From: Neoakkermansia glycaniphila
GTDB lineage: Bacteria; Verrucomicrobiota; Verrucomicrobiia; Verrucomicrobiales; Akkermansiaceae
Reading direction: 5' to 3'
NCBI RefSeq assembly: GCF_001683795.1
Contig: NZ_LIGX01000019.1
Coordinates: forward strand, 1-64,000
Length of the DNA: 64,000 nucleotides
A program made the translations under genes and the position numbers. Numbering within the stretch: position 1 is the first letter of the stretch; the number at the start of each line of letters is the position of its first letter. Below the pieces are notes generated by a model that saw only the letters and a program-made list of their open reading frames with translations, had not been told where the DNA came from and did not search any database. This document shows positions 50,163 through 60,027 of the stretch, one piece after another.

Positions 50163-51131
50163 TCAGTAGGGGCGGAGATGGCCGTAGTAGCCGTTGTGCA
50201 GTCCGCGGAAGAGGGCGTATGTTTTGCGCCATGAGCAGTCGCCCGCGGTGAGCATGCCGTGGAGGGCGAGGCAGATGTAGGCTCCGCAGGCAAGGAGTCT
50301 TTTGACGGGGTTTTTCGGTGTTTTGAGGCGCTGGAGCCATGCCCAGTTCCGGACTTTGTAGTAGAAGCGGGATGCGTCGAGTCCCGGTTCGTAGAAGAAG
50401 GCGCGGTTGCCGATGCGGCAATGCATGAGTTCGGAGGGCGGCGTGGGGTGGTCGAGCAGGGAGTGCCGGACGGTGACGAAGGTGTAGCCTGCATGGCGGG
50501 CTTTCCACGGGTATTCTTCGTCTTCGCCGCGGATGAAGAGTTCGGGGGTGGGTACGCCGATTTCTTCCCAGAGGCGGCGGGGGTAGAGGGCTCCGAGCCA
50601 TCCGCCGCGGCTGGGGATGGCGGGGGTGTCGGGCAGGTCGGCGCGGAGTGCGATGTTTTGCCAGTCGTAGGGGGCTGCGGAGGGTTCCCGTGCGGTGAGT
50701 GGCCAGCTGAGTTCGTCGTGCCGGGATGGGTCGACGACGAGGCTCATGCGGATGATGGGTTTGTCGGTTCCGGGTGCGGTGTCTTCGATGGCGAGGAGTT
50801 GCGCCAGTGTGTCGGGGCGGGGCCAGGAGTCGTCGTCGAGTATCCAGACGTAGCCGATTTCCGGGTGGGAGAAGGCTTCGTTCATGGCGGCGGCGCATCC
50901 GCCTGCATTGCCCATGTTGGTGTGGAGCTGGACGATGGAGAGTGTGCCGGGCGGGAAGTTTTCTTCGGCGTAGGTTTGGAAGAGGCCGAGAGCCGGGTCG
51001 TCCGGTGTGCTGTTGTTGGCGATGACGATGCGCGTGGGCCGGACGGTCTGTTCCTTGAGGCGGCGCAGGCAGTTCAGAGAGATTTCAGCTCGCGAGTAGT
51101 GCGAGAAGATGGCGCAGATGCGGTCTGCCAT
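50163..51131 (-). CDS. GT2-family glycosyltransferase
   Basis: 322 residues from ATG 51131. GT-A fold with RIVIANNSTPDD, NMGNAGGCAAAMNEAF and the D-x-D-like WILDDDSWPRPD; the later RGEDEEYPWKARHAGY is the acceptor-side ED motif. The family resembles galactofuranosyl or rhamnosyl transferases. Probably builds a surface polysaccharide with the next gene, 38 bp upstream on the same strand. Confidence 0.88.
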   Translation of the reverse strand: MADRICAIFSHYSRAEISLNCLRRLKEQTVRPTRIVIANNSTPDDPALGLFQTYAEENFPPGTLSIVQLHTNMGNAGGCAAAMNEAFSHPEIGYVWILDDDSWPRPDTLAQLLAIEDTAPGTDKPIIRMSLVVDPSRHDELSWPLTAREPSAAPYDWQNIALRADLPDTPAIPSRGGWLGALYPRRLWEEIGVPTPELFIRGEDEEYPWKARHAGYTFVTVRHSLLDHPTPPSELMHCRIGNRAFFYEPGLDASRFYYKVRNWAWLQRLKTPKNPVKRLLACGAYICLALHGMLTAGDCSWRKTYALFRGLHNGYYGHLRPY

Positions 51132-51169
51132 GGGCTGATTATGAGGTGGGAGCCGAGAAAGGGCAAGCG

Positions 51170-52249
51170 TTATTTGTTTTTTTGCATGGCACGGACGGTT
51201 TGGGCTGCAATTTCGTCCCATGTTTTGAGTTGCAGCGGTGCGGTCAGTTGCGGGCGGGCGTAGGTTTCGTCAAGTTTGGCAAGGAAGGCGGCGTGGTCGC
51301 TGTTGGGGAAGAGGCAGTCGGCGGGGATGTTTTCGCGAATGGGCGGGATGTCGGATGCCAAGCAGGGGAGGCCCGCCATGAGGCTTTCTATGGGGGGCAT
51401 GCCATAGCCTTCGTAGGCGGAGAAGTAGATGGAGAGGCGGCATTCCGTGGTCATGATGCGTGTGAGTTCGTCGCGGTGGATACGGCCGTGGCGTATCCAT
51501 TGTGCAGAGGATACGGCGGGCGCCATGTTGTCCGGAAGGGTGCCGATGAGGTGGACGCGGGTGTGCGGATGTTCGGCTAGCCAGGGTGTGAGCCATCGGA
51601 TGGCCTGGGCGGTGAGTTTGTGCGGGTAGGGCGAGGCGTAGAGGAGGAGGTCGGAGCCTTGCGAGAGGGTTGGCGGCGCGGCAGGCGTGTCGAAGCCGAT
51701 GCCGATGACTTCGGTGCGGGCTGCCGGGATGTGGGCGGCGAAGCGTTCCCTGTTGAATTGCGATGAGGTGAGGATGAGGTCGGCCTTGGCGAGGGCTCGG
51801 AGGCCGAGGGTGCGGAAGTAGCGGAGTTCGAACGGGGGGAAGGGGGTGTGCTGCCGTTGTTCGGGAGGGAGTTGTTCGTAGTGTTCCCAGATGATGTCGT
51901 GGACGTAGCAGGCGAGGCGGGTGTTGTCGCAGGGGAAGCAGTAGGGAGGGAAGCCTTTCGGCAGGAGTGCCCAGTCGGGCCGGATGGCGCGGATGGCTTT
52001 GACGAGGCCGAACTGATCCCAGAGGAGGCGTTTCCAGCCGCCCGGGACGGGTGTGTGCATGCGGTGGAGTTTGACGTGGGATGGTACGCCGGCGAAGGTT
52101 TCGGCGCATTCGTCGTTGCCGAGGATGTGGAGTTCTTCGATGCCCGGAGTGTGTATGAGGGCGCGGGCCAGTCCGAGCGATACGTTGAAGATGCCTACCG
52201 ATTTGGTGGCCTTGAAGCTTTGGTCAGAGAGAGAGACGAGCAGTCGCAT
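51170..52249 (-). CDS. GT4-family glycosyltransferase
   Basis: 359 residues from ATG 52249; an upstream ATG at 52288 adds 13 residues. GT-B fold with SVGIFNVSLGLARAL at the acceptor side and the nucleotide-sugar motif FSAYEGYGMPPIESLMAGLP (E-x7-E) near the C-terminus. Together with the GT2 gene and the divergent O-antigen-ligase-like gene it forms a surface-glycan locus. Confidence 0.88.
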   Translation of the reverse strand: MRLLVSLSDQSFKATKSVGIFNVSLGLARALIHTPGIEELHILGNDECAETFAGVPSHVKLHRMHTPVPGGWKRLLWDQFGLVKAIRAIRPDWALLPKGFPPYCFPCDNTRLACYVHDIIWEHYEQLPPEQRQHTPFPPFELRYFRTLGLRALAKADLILTSSQFNRERFAAHIPAARTEVIGIGFDTPAAPPTLSQGSDLLLYASPYPHKLTAQAIRWLTPWLAEHPHTRVHLIGTLPDNMAPAVSSAQWIRHGRIHRDELTRIMTTECRLSIYFSAYEGYGMPPIESLMAGLPCLASDIPPIRENIPADCLFPNSDHAAFLAKLDETYARPQLTAPLQLKTWDEIAAQTVRAMQKNK

Positions 52250-52349
52250 GCGCGGAGGTGTTTTCTCATGGTTTGCTTCGCCGGTCAAGCGTAATTGCTC
52301 TTGTGCTTTGGTCGGGGTTCTGGTAGGCTGCCTGCAATCTCAGTCTGTT

Positions 52350-54323
52350 ATGGGTGTTTCCGACGGTTTTCGCATTTCCGAGTCAGGGTATGGGCGGCTG
52401 GCTGCCTTGCTGTTGTGGGTGGTATGGGTGTGTTGCATGGCGACGCATGGAGCGCAGGCGTACAGTTCCGGTTTGTCGTGTGTGCTGCTGTGTTTGCCGG
52501 TGCTGGTGATTGTTGTGGCGTTGCTGCGCGGAGGGAGGCTGGTGCGCGTGCCTGCGGCGATGTGGTTTTTCCTGGTGGCGGGAGGTGGGTATTTTTTGGT
52601 GCGCTGCGCGATGAGTTATAATGTGTACGATGCGTGGAACGAGGCGGCGCATGTGCTGGCGGCGATGGTGTTTTATCTGGCCGGTTTTTTGTATGCTCCG
52701 TCGAAGGACGGGAAGGGGCGGCTTTTGGTGGCGGTGGGGGCAGCGGTGCTGCTGCAGGTGGGGGCGATGGCGGTTGTGGGTATGGGCGAGGTGCCGTCTC
52801 CGGTCGGGAGGCCGCTGTTTTCCCTGGAAGGGACGATGAATGCGGCGCACAGTTTGTTTGGCTACAAGAATTTTACGGCGGCGTTTCTGGTGGTTTGCGG
52901 TGTGTTTTCTCTGACGTATGCGTTGGTGGAGGGAGGGCGGAGGTCGCTGGGGTGGTGGGCTGTGGCGGGGGTTGCGTTTACGGCGTCGTTTTTCTGTTCG
53001 TCACGTGCGCCGTGGATGCTGGTGCCGCTGGCTGTGGCTGTGGCGTGTTGTTTCTGGCTGCTGGCTCGGGTGTTTGCCGGGAGGAGCGCTGTGGCGGCGG
53101 GGGTGTGCCTGGCGGTTCTGGTGTTGGCCGGGACGGTGGGGTTGAGCGTTCTGCTGGCGCAGGATGGCGGGGCGGATCGTTTGGCGCATTGGCTGGATTC
53201 GCATGATCGGCTGTATTTGTCGAGTCTGGCGCTGGATGCCGGGGAGCGTGCGCCGTGGTTCGGCAATGGGGCGAGGTCGTTTGTGTGGGAGGCGCTGCCG
53301 ATGTCGTGGACAAAGTATGCGCCGAATTATGCGCACAATGAGTATTTGCAGATGTTCGCGGATTACGGTCTGGCGGGGTGCGTGCTGTTGCTGGCAGCTT
53401 TGGTGGTTCATGTGTGGATGGGGCTGCAGCGGCTGGGGTGCGAGGAAGGGCGGCGGCCCGCGCTGGTGGCGGCGGCGATGGCCGGGTTCGCCATGATGGC
53501 TTTGTATGCGGGGCTTGATTTCGTGTGGCATTCGATGGGGCTGCTGGCGGTAGCGGCTTTTTGTGCGGGGGTGATGGCTGCGCCGTGCAAGCCGCCTCTT
53601 CGGGCGGAGTCGAAGGCGGGTCGCGGCGTGCTGTTGGGGGTGGGAGCCGCCGTGTTGGCCGGGCTGGTTTTTTTGAGCGTGCAGTTGTTTCCCACGTGGT
53701 GCCGCCAGTGGGGGTATTCGGAGCTGGTGGACGCTCGTGTTTCGGTGCAGTCCCGAGCTGCGGCGTTGTCGAGCGTGGTGGCCGGGTATAAGGATCCGCT
53801 GTTGGTGAATGAGTATGTGCGGCTGCTGGCGGAGGCATCGCCTTCGGTTTCGACATGGGAAGCAGGGGTTCGCCGATTGGATGAGTCGCTGGCTTTCAAT
53901 CCGAAGTATCTTTACAATGCGGTGATGAAGGCGGATTTGCTGGATCGCCTGGGCAGGTTTCGCGAGGCGGAGTCCGTGCACCGCCGCCTGCATGTGCCGG
54001 GAGGGATGGTTCACAACGGGATTTATCCGTGGAGGCCTGTGTATGCGCTTCATTTGGCGGATTGGGGGATGTCTCTGGTGAAGTCGGATCCGAATGCGGC
54101 GCTTTCCCTGTTGCAGTCGGCCCTTCCGCTGATGAACGGGATGGTGGATGGGTGGGCTCCGGCGCAGAGCCAGCTTCGCATGACGCCAGCCGAGGAACGG
54201 AGGGCGCGCGAGATGCTGCAGACGACGATTTGGTATTTGAAGACGGCGGGCGCGGTGCCGGATGGGGCATGGAAGGCTTCGATGGCTCCCGGCGAGCAGG
54301 GTGCGCTGTACCAGCGGCGGTGA
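52350..54323 (+). CDS. O-antigen-ligase-like membrane protein with a C-terminal helical domain
   Basis: 657 residues from ATG 52350. About twelve membrane helices; a large periplasmic loop carries the Wzy_C/WaaL-type pattern (GNGARSFVWEALPMSWTKYA, PNYAHNEYLQMFADYG), including the conserved NAHNxYLQ-like element. The last ~170 residues are soluble and helical, like TPR repeats (SLAFNPKYLYNAVMKADLLD). The family ligates or polymerises undecaprenyl-linked glycans, or glycosylates proteins. Confidence 0.82.
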   Translation: MGVSDGFRISESGYGRLAALLLWVVWVCCMATHGAQAYSSGLSCVLLCLPVLVIVVALLRGGRLVRVPAAMWFFLVAGGGYFLVRCAMSYNVYDAWNEAAHVLAAMVFYLAGFLYAPSKDGKGRLLVAVGAAVLLQVGAMAVVGMGEVPSPVGRPLFSLEGTMNAAHSLFGYKNFTAAFLVVCGVFSLTYALVEGGRRSLGWWAVAGVAFTASFFCSSRAPWMLVPLAVAVACCFWLLARVFAGRSAVAAGVCLAVLVLAGTVGLSVLLAQDGGADRLAHWLDSHDRLYLSSLALDAGERAPWFGNGARSFVWEALPMSWTKYAPNYAHNEYLQMFADYGLAGCVLLLAALVVHVWMGLQRLGCEEGRRPALVAAAMAGFAMMALYAGLDFVWHSMGLLAVAAFCAGVMAAPCKPPLRAESKAGRGVLLGVGAAVLAGLVFLSVQLFPTWCRQWGYSELVDARVSVQSRAAALSSVVAGYKDPLLVNEYVRLLAEASPSVSTWEAGVRRLDESLAFNPKYLYNAVMKADLLDRLGRFREAESVHRRLHVPGGMVHNGIYPWRPVYALHLADWGMSLVKSDPNAALSLLQSALPLMNGMVDGWAPAQSQLRMTPAEERRAREMLQTTIWYLKTAGAVPDGAWKASMAPGEQGALYQRR

Positions 54324-54382
54324 GGGGGGGAGGGTATGGAATGAGGGGTTGATTTGCCGTTTGTTTGTGGTATTCTGTTGCC

Positions 54383-55840
54383 ATGTTGATGCGTTTTGCC
54401 GGTTTGCTGTGTTGCGGCGTCTGTGCGGTGCAGGCGCAGGAGCCCGGTGCGCCTGCTGTGCCGGATGCTTTGCCCGTGGTTGAGGGTGCTCCGGCAGATG
54501 CCCGGCCTGTTGCGGCAGAGGGGGGTGCGGAGAAGTCGAAGGAGGCCCGCGTTATTTCGAGTTCGCGCCAGTTTGTGGTGATCGCGCAGGATGCTCTTGT
54601 GGCGGGTGCGCTGGCGATGAAGGCGGAGGAGATGCGTTCGACTTTGCAGAAGATGCTCGGGATCGGGAAGGATTGGAAGCATACGATTACGATTCGCCTG
54701 CAGGGCAATTCGAGCGATCCGTCCGCACCGAATCCGATCCGGACCCGTATCAATATTATTGCCGGCGAGCCGAATTATCAAATTCGGGTGTATATCGGCG
54801 GCGGGGTGGATGTGGATAAGCTTTGTTCGTCGATCATTACGATGCTGCTTTATGAGCGGACGCTGAGGAATGTGAGTATCGAGGCGTTTCCGGGGCAGGT
54901 GGAGCTGCCGGAGTGGCTGGTCGTTGGTGTGGAGCAAGCGGTGCAGTGGCATGCGGGGAAGGTGGATCGTTCGGTGTATCAGGCGTTGTTTGCGAGGTCG
55001 GAGATGCTTTCCCTCGAGCAGATTCTGGCGGAGAAGAATCCTGCCCGGCTGGATGCTGTTTCCCGGATGGTGTACGATTCTTCCTGCGGCGTGCTGATGC
55101 TGTGCCTGTTGAACCAGAAGGGCGGCAAGGAGGCTTTGGTGCATTTGCTCGATCAGGCGGTGCTGGGGGAAGGTTCGCCCGAGGAGTTGATCAAGCGCAA
55201 TTTCCATGCGTTGAATCTGACGGAGAATTCCCTGCACAAGTGGTGGGCTCTCCAGCTGGCGATGATGGCGACTCCGACGGCGACGGAGTGTCTGACTCCG
55301 CTGGAGACGGAGAAGCGTTTTGCCGAGGCTTTGATGCTGGTGCGGACGGATCCCGCGACGCGGGTTCCGGTGCCGGTGAGTTTTGATAATATTCAGGAGG
55401 TGGTGAAGATTCCGGATTACAGGGAGCAGCTTTCGCGCAATCTGGATCAGATGGTGCATTTGAGCGTGCGGTGTTTTCCTGCCTACCGCCAGATTATTAT
55501 TCGTTATTGCCAGTTGATGATGCAGGTGCAGAAGGGGCTTTCGACCAAGGAGGCCGTGCAGGAGCTGGGGCCTCTGATCGAGTACCGCGAGGCTTTCGTT
55601 TCGGCTTCGACTCGCGCCCGGGATTATCTCGACTGGCTGGAGATTACATATCTCGGCGGGAAGTCGGGGACGTTTTCTTCCTATATGAGTACGATGGATT
55701 TGCTGAGGAAGGGCAAGGAGGAGACGCCGACGAAGATGTCGCGTTATCTGGACGATATCGAGGCTTTGCATTTGCTTCCCGCCGATGCGCCTACGCCGCC
55801 TTCCATCCGCAGTCTTCTTTCCCGAGATGAACAGAAATGA
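54383..55840 (+). CDS. Exported gluzincin-like protein lacking catalytic residues
   Basis: 485 residues with a signal peptide (residues 1-18, ending VQA). The middle part follows the plan of peptidase-MA gluzincins: a helix where H-E-x2-H should be (SSIITMLLYERTL), then LPEWLVVGVEQAVQW where families have LPxWLxEGxA, then YDSSCGVLMLCLLNQKGGKE resembling the YxxSxxxxxxLxxxxG helix. Both zinc-binding elements are replaced, so it is probably a pseudoenzyme. Assignment is by pattern only. The start overlaps no neighbour, and rnhB begins immediately after. Confidence 0.55.
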   Translation: MLMRFAGLLCCGVCAVQAQEPGAPAVPDALPVVEGAPADARPVAAEGGAEKSKEARVISSSRQFVVIAQDALVAGALAMKAEEMRSTLQKMLGIGKDWKHTITIRLQGNSSDPSAPNPIRTRINIIAGEPNYQIRVYIGGGVDVDKLCSSIITMLLYERTLRNVSIEAFPGQVELPEWLVVGVEQAVQWHAGKVDRSVYQALFARSEMLSLEQILAEKNPARLDAVSRMVYDSSCGVLMLCLLNQKGGKEALVHLLDQAVLGEGSPEELIKRNFHALNLTENSLHKWWALQLAMMATPTATECLTPLETEKRFAEALMLVRTDPATRVPVPVSFDNIQEVVKIPDYREQLSRNLDQMVHLSVRCFPAYRQIIIRYCQLMMQVQKGLSTKEAVQELGPLIEYREAFVSASTRARDYLDWLEITYLGGKSGTFSSYMSTMDLLRKGKEETPTKMSRYLDDIEALHLLPADAPTPPSIRSLLSRDEQK

Positions 55841-55844
55841 CAGG

Positions 55845-56471
55845 ATGAAGCAGGGGCCTTCGATGGAGGAAGAGGAGTCGGCACGCCGTGCGGGGTGCCG
55901 TATGGTGGCCGGGGTGGATGAAGCCGGGCGCGGTCCGCTGGCCGGGCCTGTGGTGGCGGCGGCCGTGGTGCTGCCGAAGGGGTATGTGCCGGATGGGTTG
56001 AACGATTCGAAGCAGTTGACGGAACGGAAGCGCGAGAAGCTGTTCGATGCTTTGATGCAGGATGATTCCGTGTTGAAGGGGATTGCCTGTGCGAGTGTGG
56101 AGGAGATTGATGCGTTGAATATTCTGCGGGCAACGCATCTGGCGATGGCCCGTGCCGTGGAGGCTTTGCCCGTGGCTGCGGATTTCTGTCTTGTGGACGG
56201 TTTGCCCGTGAAGGGGTTGTCCGTGCCGCACAGGGCGATTGTGAAGGGGGATGCCAAGTGCCTTTCGATCGCTGCGGCGAGTGTTCTTGCCAAGGTGTTC
56301 CGCGATCGGCTGATGGCGGAGCTCGACCGGGAGTTTCCCGTTTACGGGTTTGCCAGGCACAAGGGGTACGGGACGAAGGTTCATCTCGACGCGATTCATC
56401 GGTATGGGATTACGGTTCATCATCGCCGCTCGTTTGGGCCTGTTGCACAGATGGCGCTGCCGTTTGTGTGA
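55845..56471 (+). CDS. rnhB: Ribonuclease HII
   Basis: 208 residues. VAGVDEAGRGPLAGPVVAAA holds the catalytic D-E pair; NDSKQLTERKRE, the third acidic residue in FCLVDGLPVKG, and KGDAKCLSIAAASVLAKVFR follow in order. It removes ribonucleotides from DNA. Alternative in-frame ATGs at 55827 and 55863 flank the chosen start; 55827 would overlap the preceding gene. Confidence 0.95.
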   Translation: MKQGPSMEEEESARRAGCRMVAGVDEAGRGPLAGPVVAAAVVLPKGYVPDGLNDSKQLTERKREKLFDALMQDDSVLKGIACASVEEIDALNILRATHLAMARAVEALPVAADFCLVDGLPVKGLSVPHRAIVKGDAKCLSIAAASVLAKVFRDRLMAELDREFPVYGFARHKGYGTKVHLDAIHRYGITVHHRRSFGPVAQMALPFV

Positions 56472-56862
56472 TCGCCGGGGAGATCGGAGGTCGACGGCCT
56501 GGATCGGCCGTTTCGGCGAGTTGCTGGCGGCTTCGTGGTTGCGCAGCCGCGGGGTGAAGGTGCTGCGGGCGAATTTCAGGATGGGCGGGAGCGGGGAGGT
56601 GGATCTGGTTTGCCGGGAGGGGGATGTGCTGTTGTTTGTGGAGGTGAAGGCCCGTACGCGGACGGATTACGGGCCTCCTGCCCGGGCTGTGGATGCGGCG
56701 AAGAGGAAGCTGCTCCGGGAGGGTGCGCGCCACTGGCTGTTTTTTCTGGAGGATGAGGTGCCTTTCAGGTTCGATATCGTGGAGGTTGTGCTGCAGGATG
56801 GGTCTGTGCCGGAGATTTCGCGGGTTGAGGGGGCGTTTGAGATGAGGCAGGAGGGTGGATGA
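56404..56862 (+). CDS. YraN-family (UPF0102) nuclease-like protein
   Basis: The core from IGRFGELLAASWLRSRG through EVDLVCREGDVLLFVEVKAR is the YraN pattern, with the E-x-D-x(n)-E-V-K residues of a restriction-endonuclease fold. It usually neighbours rnhB, as here. The start is unclear: ATG 56404 lies 68 bp inside rnhB and adds an arginine-rich stretch, while a TTG at 56464 would start just before the rnhB stop and match family length better. Function of the family is not settled. Confidence 0.8.
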   Translation: MGLRFIIAARLGLLHRWRCRLCDRRGDRRSTAWIGRFGELLAASWLRSRGVKVLRANFRMGGSGEVDLVCREGDVLLFVEVKARTRTDYGPPARAVDAAKRKLLREGARHWLFFLEDEVPFRFDIVEVVLQDGSVPEISRVEGAFEMRQEGG

Positions 56863-57084
56863 GGCGTTTCGGCGCCGAAGTTGCGGAGAGGTTTTTTGGT
56901 GAGGCTGCGAAGAATTGACCTTTCCGGAGGTTCCGAATTGATGGAATTCTCCTGATTTCCCCTTTTTTCGACAGTTCCCGCATTTGTTTCTTGACAAATT
57001 AGGGTGCCGGATGGTTAAGAAGGGGAGGCGGAATGCAATCTGCATCCGTCGATCTTCCGTTTTATCTCGTATTTTCCCACATTC

Positions 57085-59940
57085 ATGTCCAAAACTCTTG
57101 TCATTGCCGAAAAGCCCAGTGTTGCCACAGATCTCGCCCGCGTTTTAGGGAAGAAGCTGGGCAAGTTCACGAAGGATTCTTCTTCGGCGTTCTATTATAA
57201 TGATGAGGTGGTGATTACATCCGCCGTGGGTCATTTGCTGGAGCAGATGAAGCCGCAGACTGCCGACGGCAAGTCGTTGCCGTGGAAGTTCGATTGCCTT
57301 CCGGTGATTCCGGACCAGTTCAAGCTGGAGCCGATCAAGAAGTCCGCCGACCGTCTGCGCAAGGTGATGAGTCTGGCGAAGGATAAGGAGGTGACGCTGA
57401 TCGTGAATGCATGCGACGCCGGGCGCGAGGGTGAGCTGATTTTCCGCAATATGGTGCGGTACGGGAAGTGGAAGAAGCCGATGAAGAGGCTTTGGATGCA
57501 GTCGATGACGGATGATGCGATTCTGCAGGCATGGGCGCGGTTGCGGACGGATGAGGATATGCTGGATTTGGCGGATGCGGCGGTGTGCCGTTCGGAGTCC
57601 GACTGGCTGGTGGGTCTGAATAGTACGCGGGCGTTGACGGTGCTGCAGTCCCATGGCGGCGGGTTCAATATTACGCCGACGGGGCGTGTGCAGACGCCGA
57701 CGCTGGCGATTCTCGCCCAGCGGGAGAAGGAGATTCAGGATTTTGTGGCGGAGCCGTATTCCGAGGTGCATGCGGTGTTTGGCGCCAAGGCCGGGGAGTA
57801 TGGTGCGAAGTGGTTCGATACGGAGTGGAAGAAGGATGAGAAGAAGCCGCACAGCCGTGCGGAGCGTATCTGGGATCCTGCTGCTGCTGCGGCGATTGTG
57901 GAGCGTTGCACGGGCAAGCCGGGGGTGACGAGCGAGCAGAAGAAGCCGGTGTCTTTGCCTGCGCCGCTGCTGTTCGATTTGACGTCGCTGCAGAGGGAGG
58001 CCTCGAACCGTTTCGGTTTTTCGGCGCGCCGGACGTTGCAGATCGCCCAGGAGTGTTATGAGAAGCATAAGGTGCTGACGTATCCTCGTACGGATTCCAA
58101 GTTCCTGCCGGACGATTATCTGGGGCTGGCCCAGTCTACGGTGCAGTCGATCGCGGAGAATGACGAGGAGATGAAGCCTTTTGCGGAAGGTATTCTGCAG
58201 GCGAAGGGGATCAGGAAGACGAAGCGCGTGTTCGACGGTTCGAAGGTGAGCGATCACTTTGCCATTATTCCGACGGGACGGTTCGTTTCCCTGACGGGGG
58301 ATGCGGCAAAGATTTTCAGGCTGGTGGTGCAGAGGTTTCTCGGCGTGTTCATGCCGAATGCAGAGTATGAGGATACGGAGCGCAGGACGACGATTGCGCA
58401 CGGCGACGGTTCGTCCGATTGTTTCCTGTCCCGTGGCCGCGTGCTGAAGTCGGCGGGTTGGAAGGCTTTGTACGGTAATGCCGGGAAGGGCAAGGAGGAG
58501 CTGGCCGAGGTGGTGCAGGGAGAGTCGGTGCAGACGCTTTCTCTTGAGGTGGTGCAGGATGAGACGCGCCCGCCCGCAAGGTTCAATGAAGCGACGCTTC
58601 TTTCCGCGATGGAAGGTGCCGGGAAGCTGGTGGAGGATGAGGAGCTGAGCGCGGCGATGAAGGAGCGTGGCCTCGGTACGCCTGCGACGCGCGCTTCGAT
58701 TATCGAAGGCCTGATCAGCCAGGAGTACGTGGTGCGCGAGGGGAAGGATCTGATGGCGACGCGCCGGGGTATGGAGCTGATCGAGCTGCTCGGCAAAGTG
58801 GGGCTCCGTACGCTGTCGTCCCCCGAGATGACGGGCGAGTGGGAATACCGCCTGAAGCAGATGGAGCAGGGCGCGCTGAAGCGCGATGTGTTCATGAAGG
58901 ATATCAAGCATTATACGGTGGAGATGGTGGCCCGTGTGAAGGATTTCATGGAGAAGATGCACGAGGTGGAGCTGGAGGATGTGGATGCGAAGTGCCCGGA
59001 ATGCGGCGAGCAGGGGTTGCGCCATACGCACGATTCCGTTTCCTGCCGCAGCTGCAAGTTCCGCGTGCGCAAGGTGGTTTCCGGCAGGACGCTGACGGAC
59101 GAGGAGATTCTGGAGCTGATTACGAAGGGGAAGACGGGTATTCTCGGCGGTTTCCGTTCGCGTTTCGGCAAGCCGTTCGATGCGGGGCTGCAGTTGAATG
59201 AGAAGTTCCGCGTGGAGTTCTATTTCCCGGATCGGGAGGAGGATGCGCCGGATACGCATGCGGGTGAGAGCCGCGGGATGGTGCCGGTGAAGGGGATGGA
59301 GGATCACGAGCTGATGGAGTCCGAGAAGTTCTGGCGGGTTTCCGGTCTCGTGCTGGGGAAGGATAAGAAGGATTTGTCGATTTCCCGTACGATTCTGAGC
59401 TGCGAGATTCCGGTGGAGCAGGTGAAGAAGATTCTGGCGGATGGGAAGTCGGATTTGATGAAGGGTTTTGTGTCCCAGAGGACGAAGAGGCCCTTCGATG
59501 CGTTTCTCGTGCTGGATTTCAAGACGGGGAAGGTGGGTTTCGAGTTCCCGCCCCGCGAGGAGAAGCCGAAGAAAGGGGGCAAGGAGGATGCCGCGAAGAA
59601 GTTTACGAAGGCGGATGCTTCGAAGGAGGATCTTTCCAAGGCTCGCCGCCACGGCGCGGTGAAGGTGAAGCGCAAGGGCGAGATGGATTTGTTCGAGACG
59701 GATAATGCCTGGCATGTGCCGGAGCTGAAGATCGGCAGGTCGGCCAAGGGGCTGGCGATCGCGCACCAGATGTGCGGCTACGATTTGACGGTGAAGGATG
59801 TGGCGAAGTTGCTCGAGAAGGGCAAGACGGATTTGATCAAGGGGTTTTTCTCGCAGAAGTCGAAGAAGAATTTCGATGCCTATTTGGTGCTGGATTTCAA
59901 GACGGGCCGTGTGTCGTACGATTTCCCTCCCCGGGAATGA
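57085..59940 (+). CDS. topB: Type IA DNA topoisomerase (TopB/topoisomerase III type) with C-terminal repeats
   Basis: 951 residues. TOPRIM domain with LVIAEKPSVATDLARVLG and NACDAGREGELIFR, then the active-site region VLTYPRTDSKFLPDD (Tyr nucleophile), PTGRVQTPTLAIL and GLGTPATRASIIEGL. After a four-cysteine zinc motif (CPECGEQGLRHTHDSVSCRSC quoted in part as CPECGEQG and CRSC) come three repeats of about 50 residues. Each has a GKTxLxxGFxS...FDAxLxLxxxxxVxFxFPxR pattern (about 670-717, 777-827 and 902-951), matching the topoisomerase C-terminal repeat family. It relaxes and decatenates DNA. Confidence 0.94.
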   Translation: MSKTLVIAEKPSVATDLARVLGKKLGKFTKDSSSAFYYNDEVVITSAVGHLLEQMKPQTADGKSLPWKFDCLPVIPDQFKLEPIKKSADRLRKVMSLAKDKEVTLIVNACDAGREGELIFRNMVRYGKWKKPMKRLWMQSMTDDAILQAWARLRTDEDMLDLADAAVCRSESDWLVGLNSTRALTVLQSHGGGFNITPTGRVQTPTLAILAQREKEIQDFVAEPYSEVHAVFGAKAGEYGAKWFDTEWKKDEKKPHSRAERIWDPAAAAAIVERCTGKPGVTSEQKKPVSLPAPLLFDLTSLQREASNRFGFSARRTLQIAQECYEKHKVLTYPRTDSKFLPDDYLGLAQSTVQSIAENDEEMKPFAEGILQAKGIRKTKRVFDGSKVSDHFAIIPTGRFVSLTGDAAKIFRLVVQRFLGVFMPNAEYEDTERRTTIAHGDGSSDCFLSRGRVLKSAGWKALYGNAGKGKEELAEVVQGESVQTLSLEVVQDETRPPARFNEATLLSAMEGAGKLVEDEELSAAMKERGLGTPATRASIIEGLISQEYVVREGKDLMATRRGMELIELLGKVGLRTLSSPEMTGEWEYRLKQMEQGALKRDVFMKDIKHYTVEMVARVKDFMEKMHEVELEDVDAKCPECGEQGLRHTHDSVSCRSCKFRVRKVVSGRTLTDEEILELITKGKTGILGGFRSRFGKPFDAGLQLNEKFRVEFYFPDREEDAPDTHAGESRGMVPVKGMEDHELMESEKFWRVSGLVLGKDKKDLSISRTILSCEIPVEQVKKILADGKSDLMKGFVSQRTKRPFDAFLVLDFKTGKVGFEFPPREEKPKKGGKEDAAKKFTKADASKEDLSKARRHGAVKVKRKGEMDLFETDNAWHVPELKIGRSAKGLAIAHQMCGYDLTVKDVAKLLEKGKTDLIKGFFSQKSKKNFDAYLVLDFKTGRVSYDFPPRE

Positions 59941-59972
59941 TGGCCGCCGGACGATGTTTTTTCCGAAAGAAG

Positions 59973-60005
59973 AGGCGGTACGTTGTGCAACGTACCGCCT
60001 TTTTC
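59973..60005. terminator. Bidirectional terminator between topB and the GH20 gene
   Basis: AGGCGGTACGTTG (59973-59985) is complementary to 59988-60000 and is followed by TTTTT on the plus strand. On the minus strand the same stem is followed by CTTCTTT. It ends both convergent genes. Confidence 0.88.
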
Positions 60006-60027
60006 AGAGAGTGGGGAAGAGGGATGG

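Noticed and set aside
56991-57020. Promoter of topB from a perfect TTGACA
   Set aside because: No acceptable -10 hexamer occurs 16-18 bp downstream, so only the -35-like box can be seen.
57145-59766. An 873-codon minus-strand open frame over topB
   Set aside because: Antisense shadow of a clear type IA topoisomerase.
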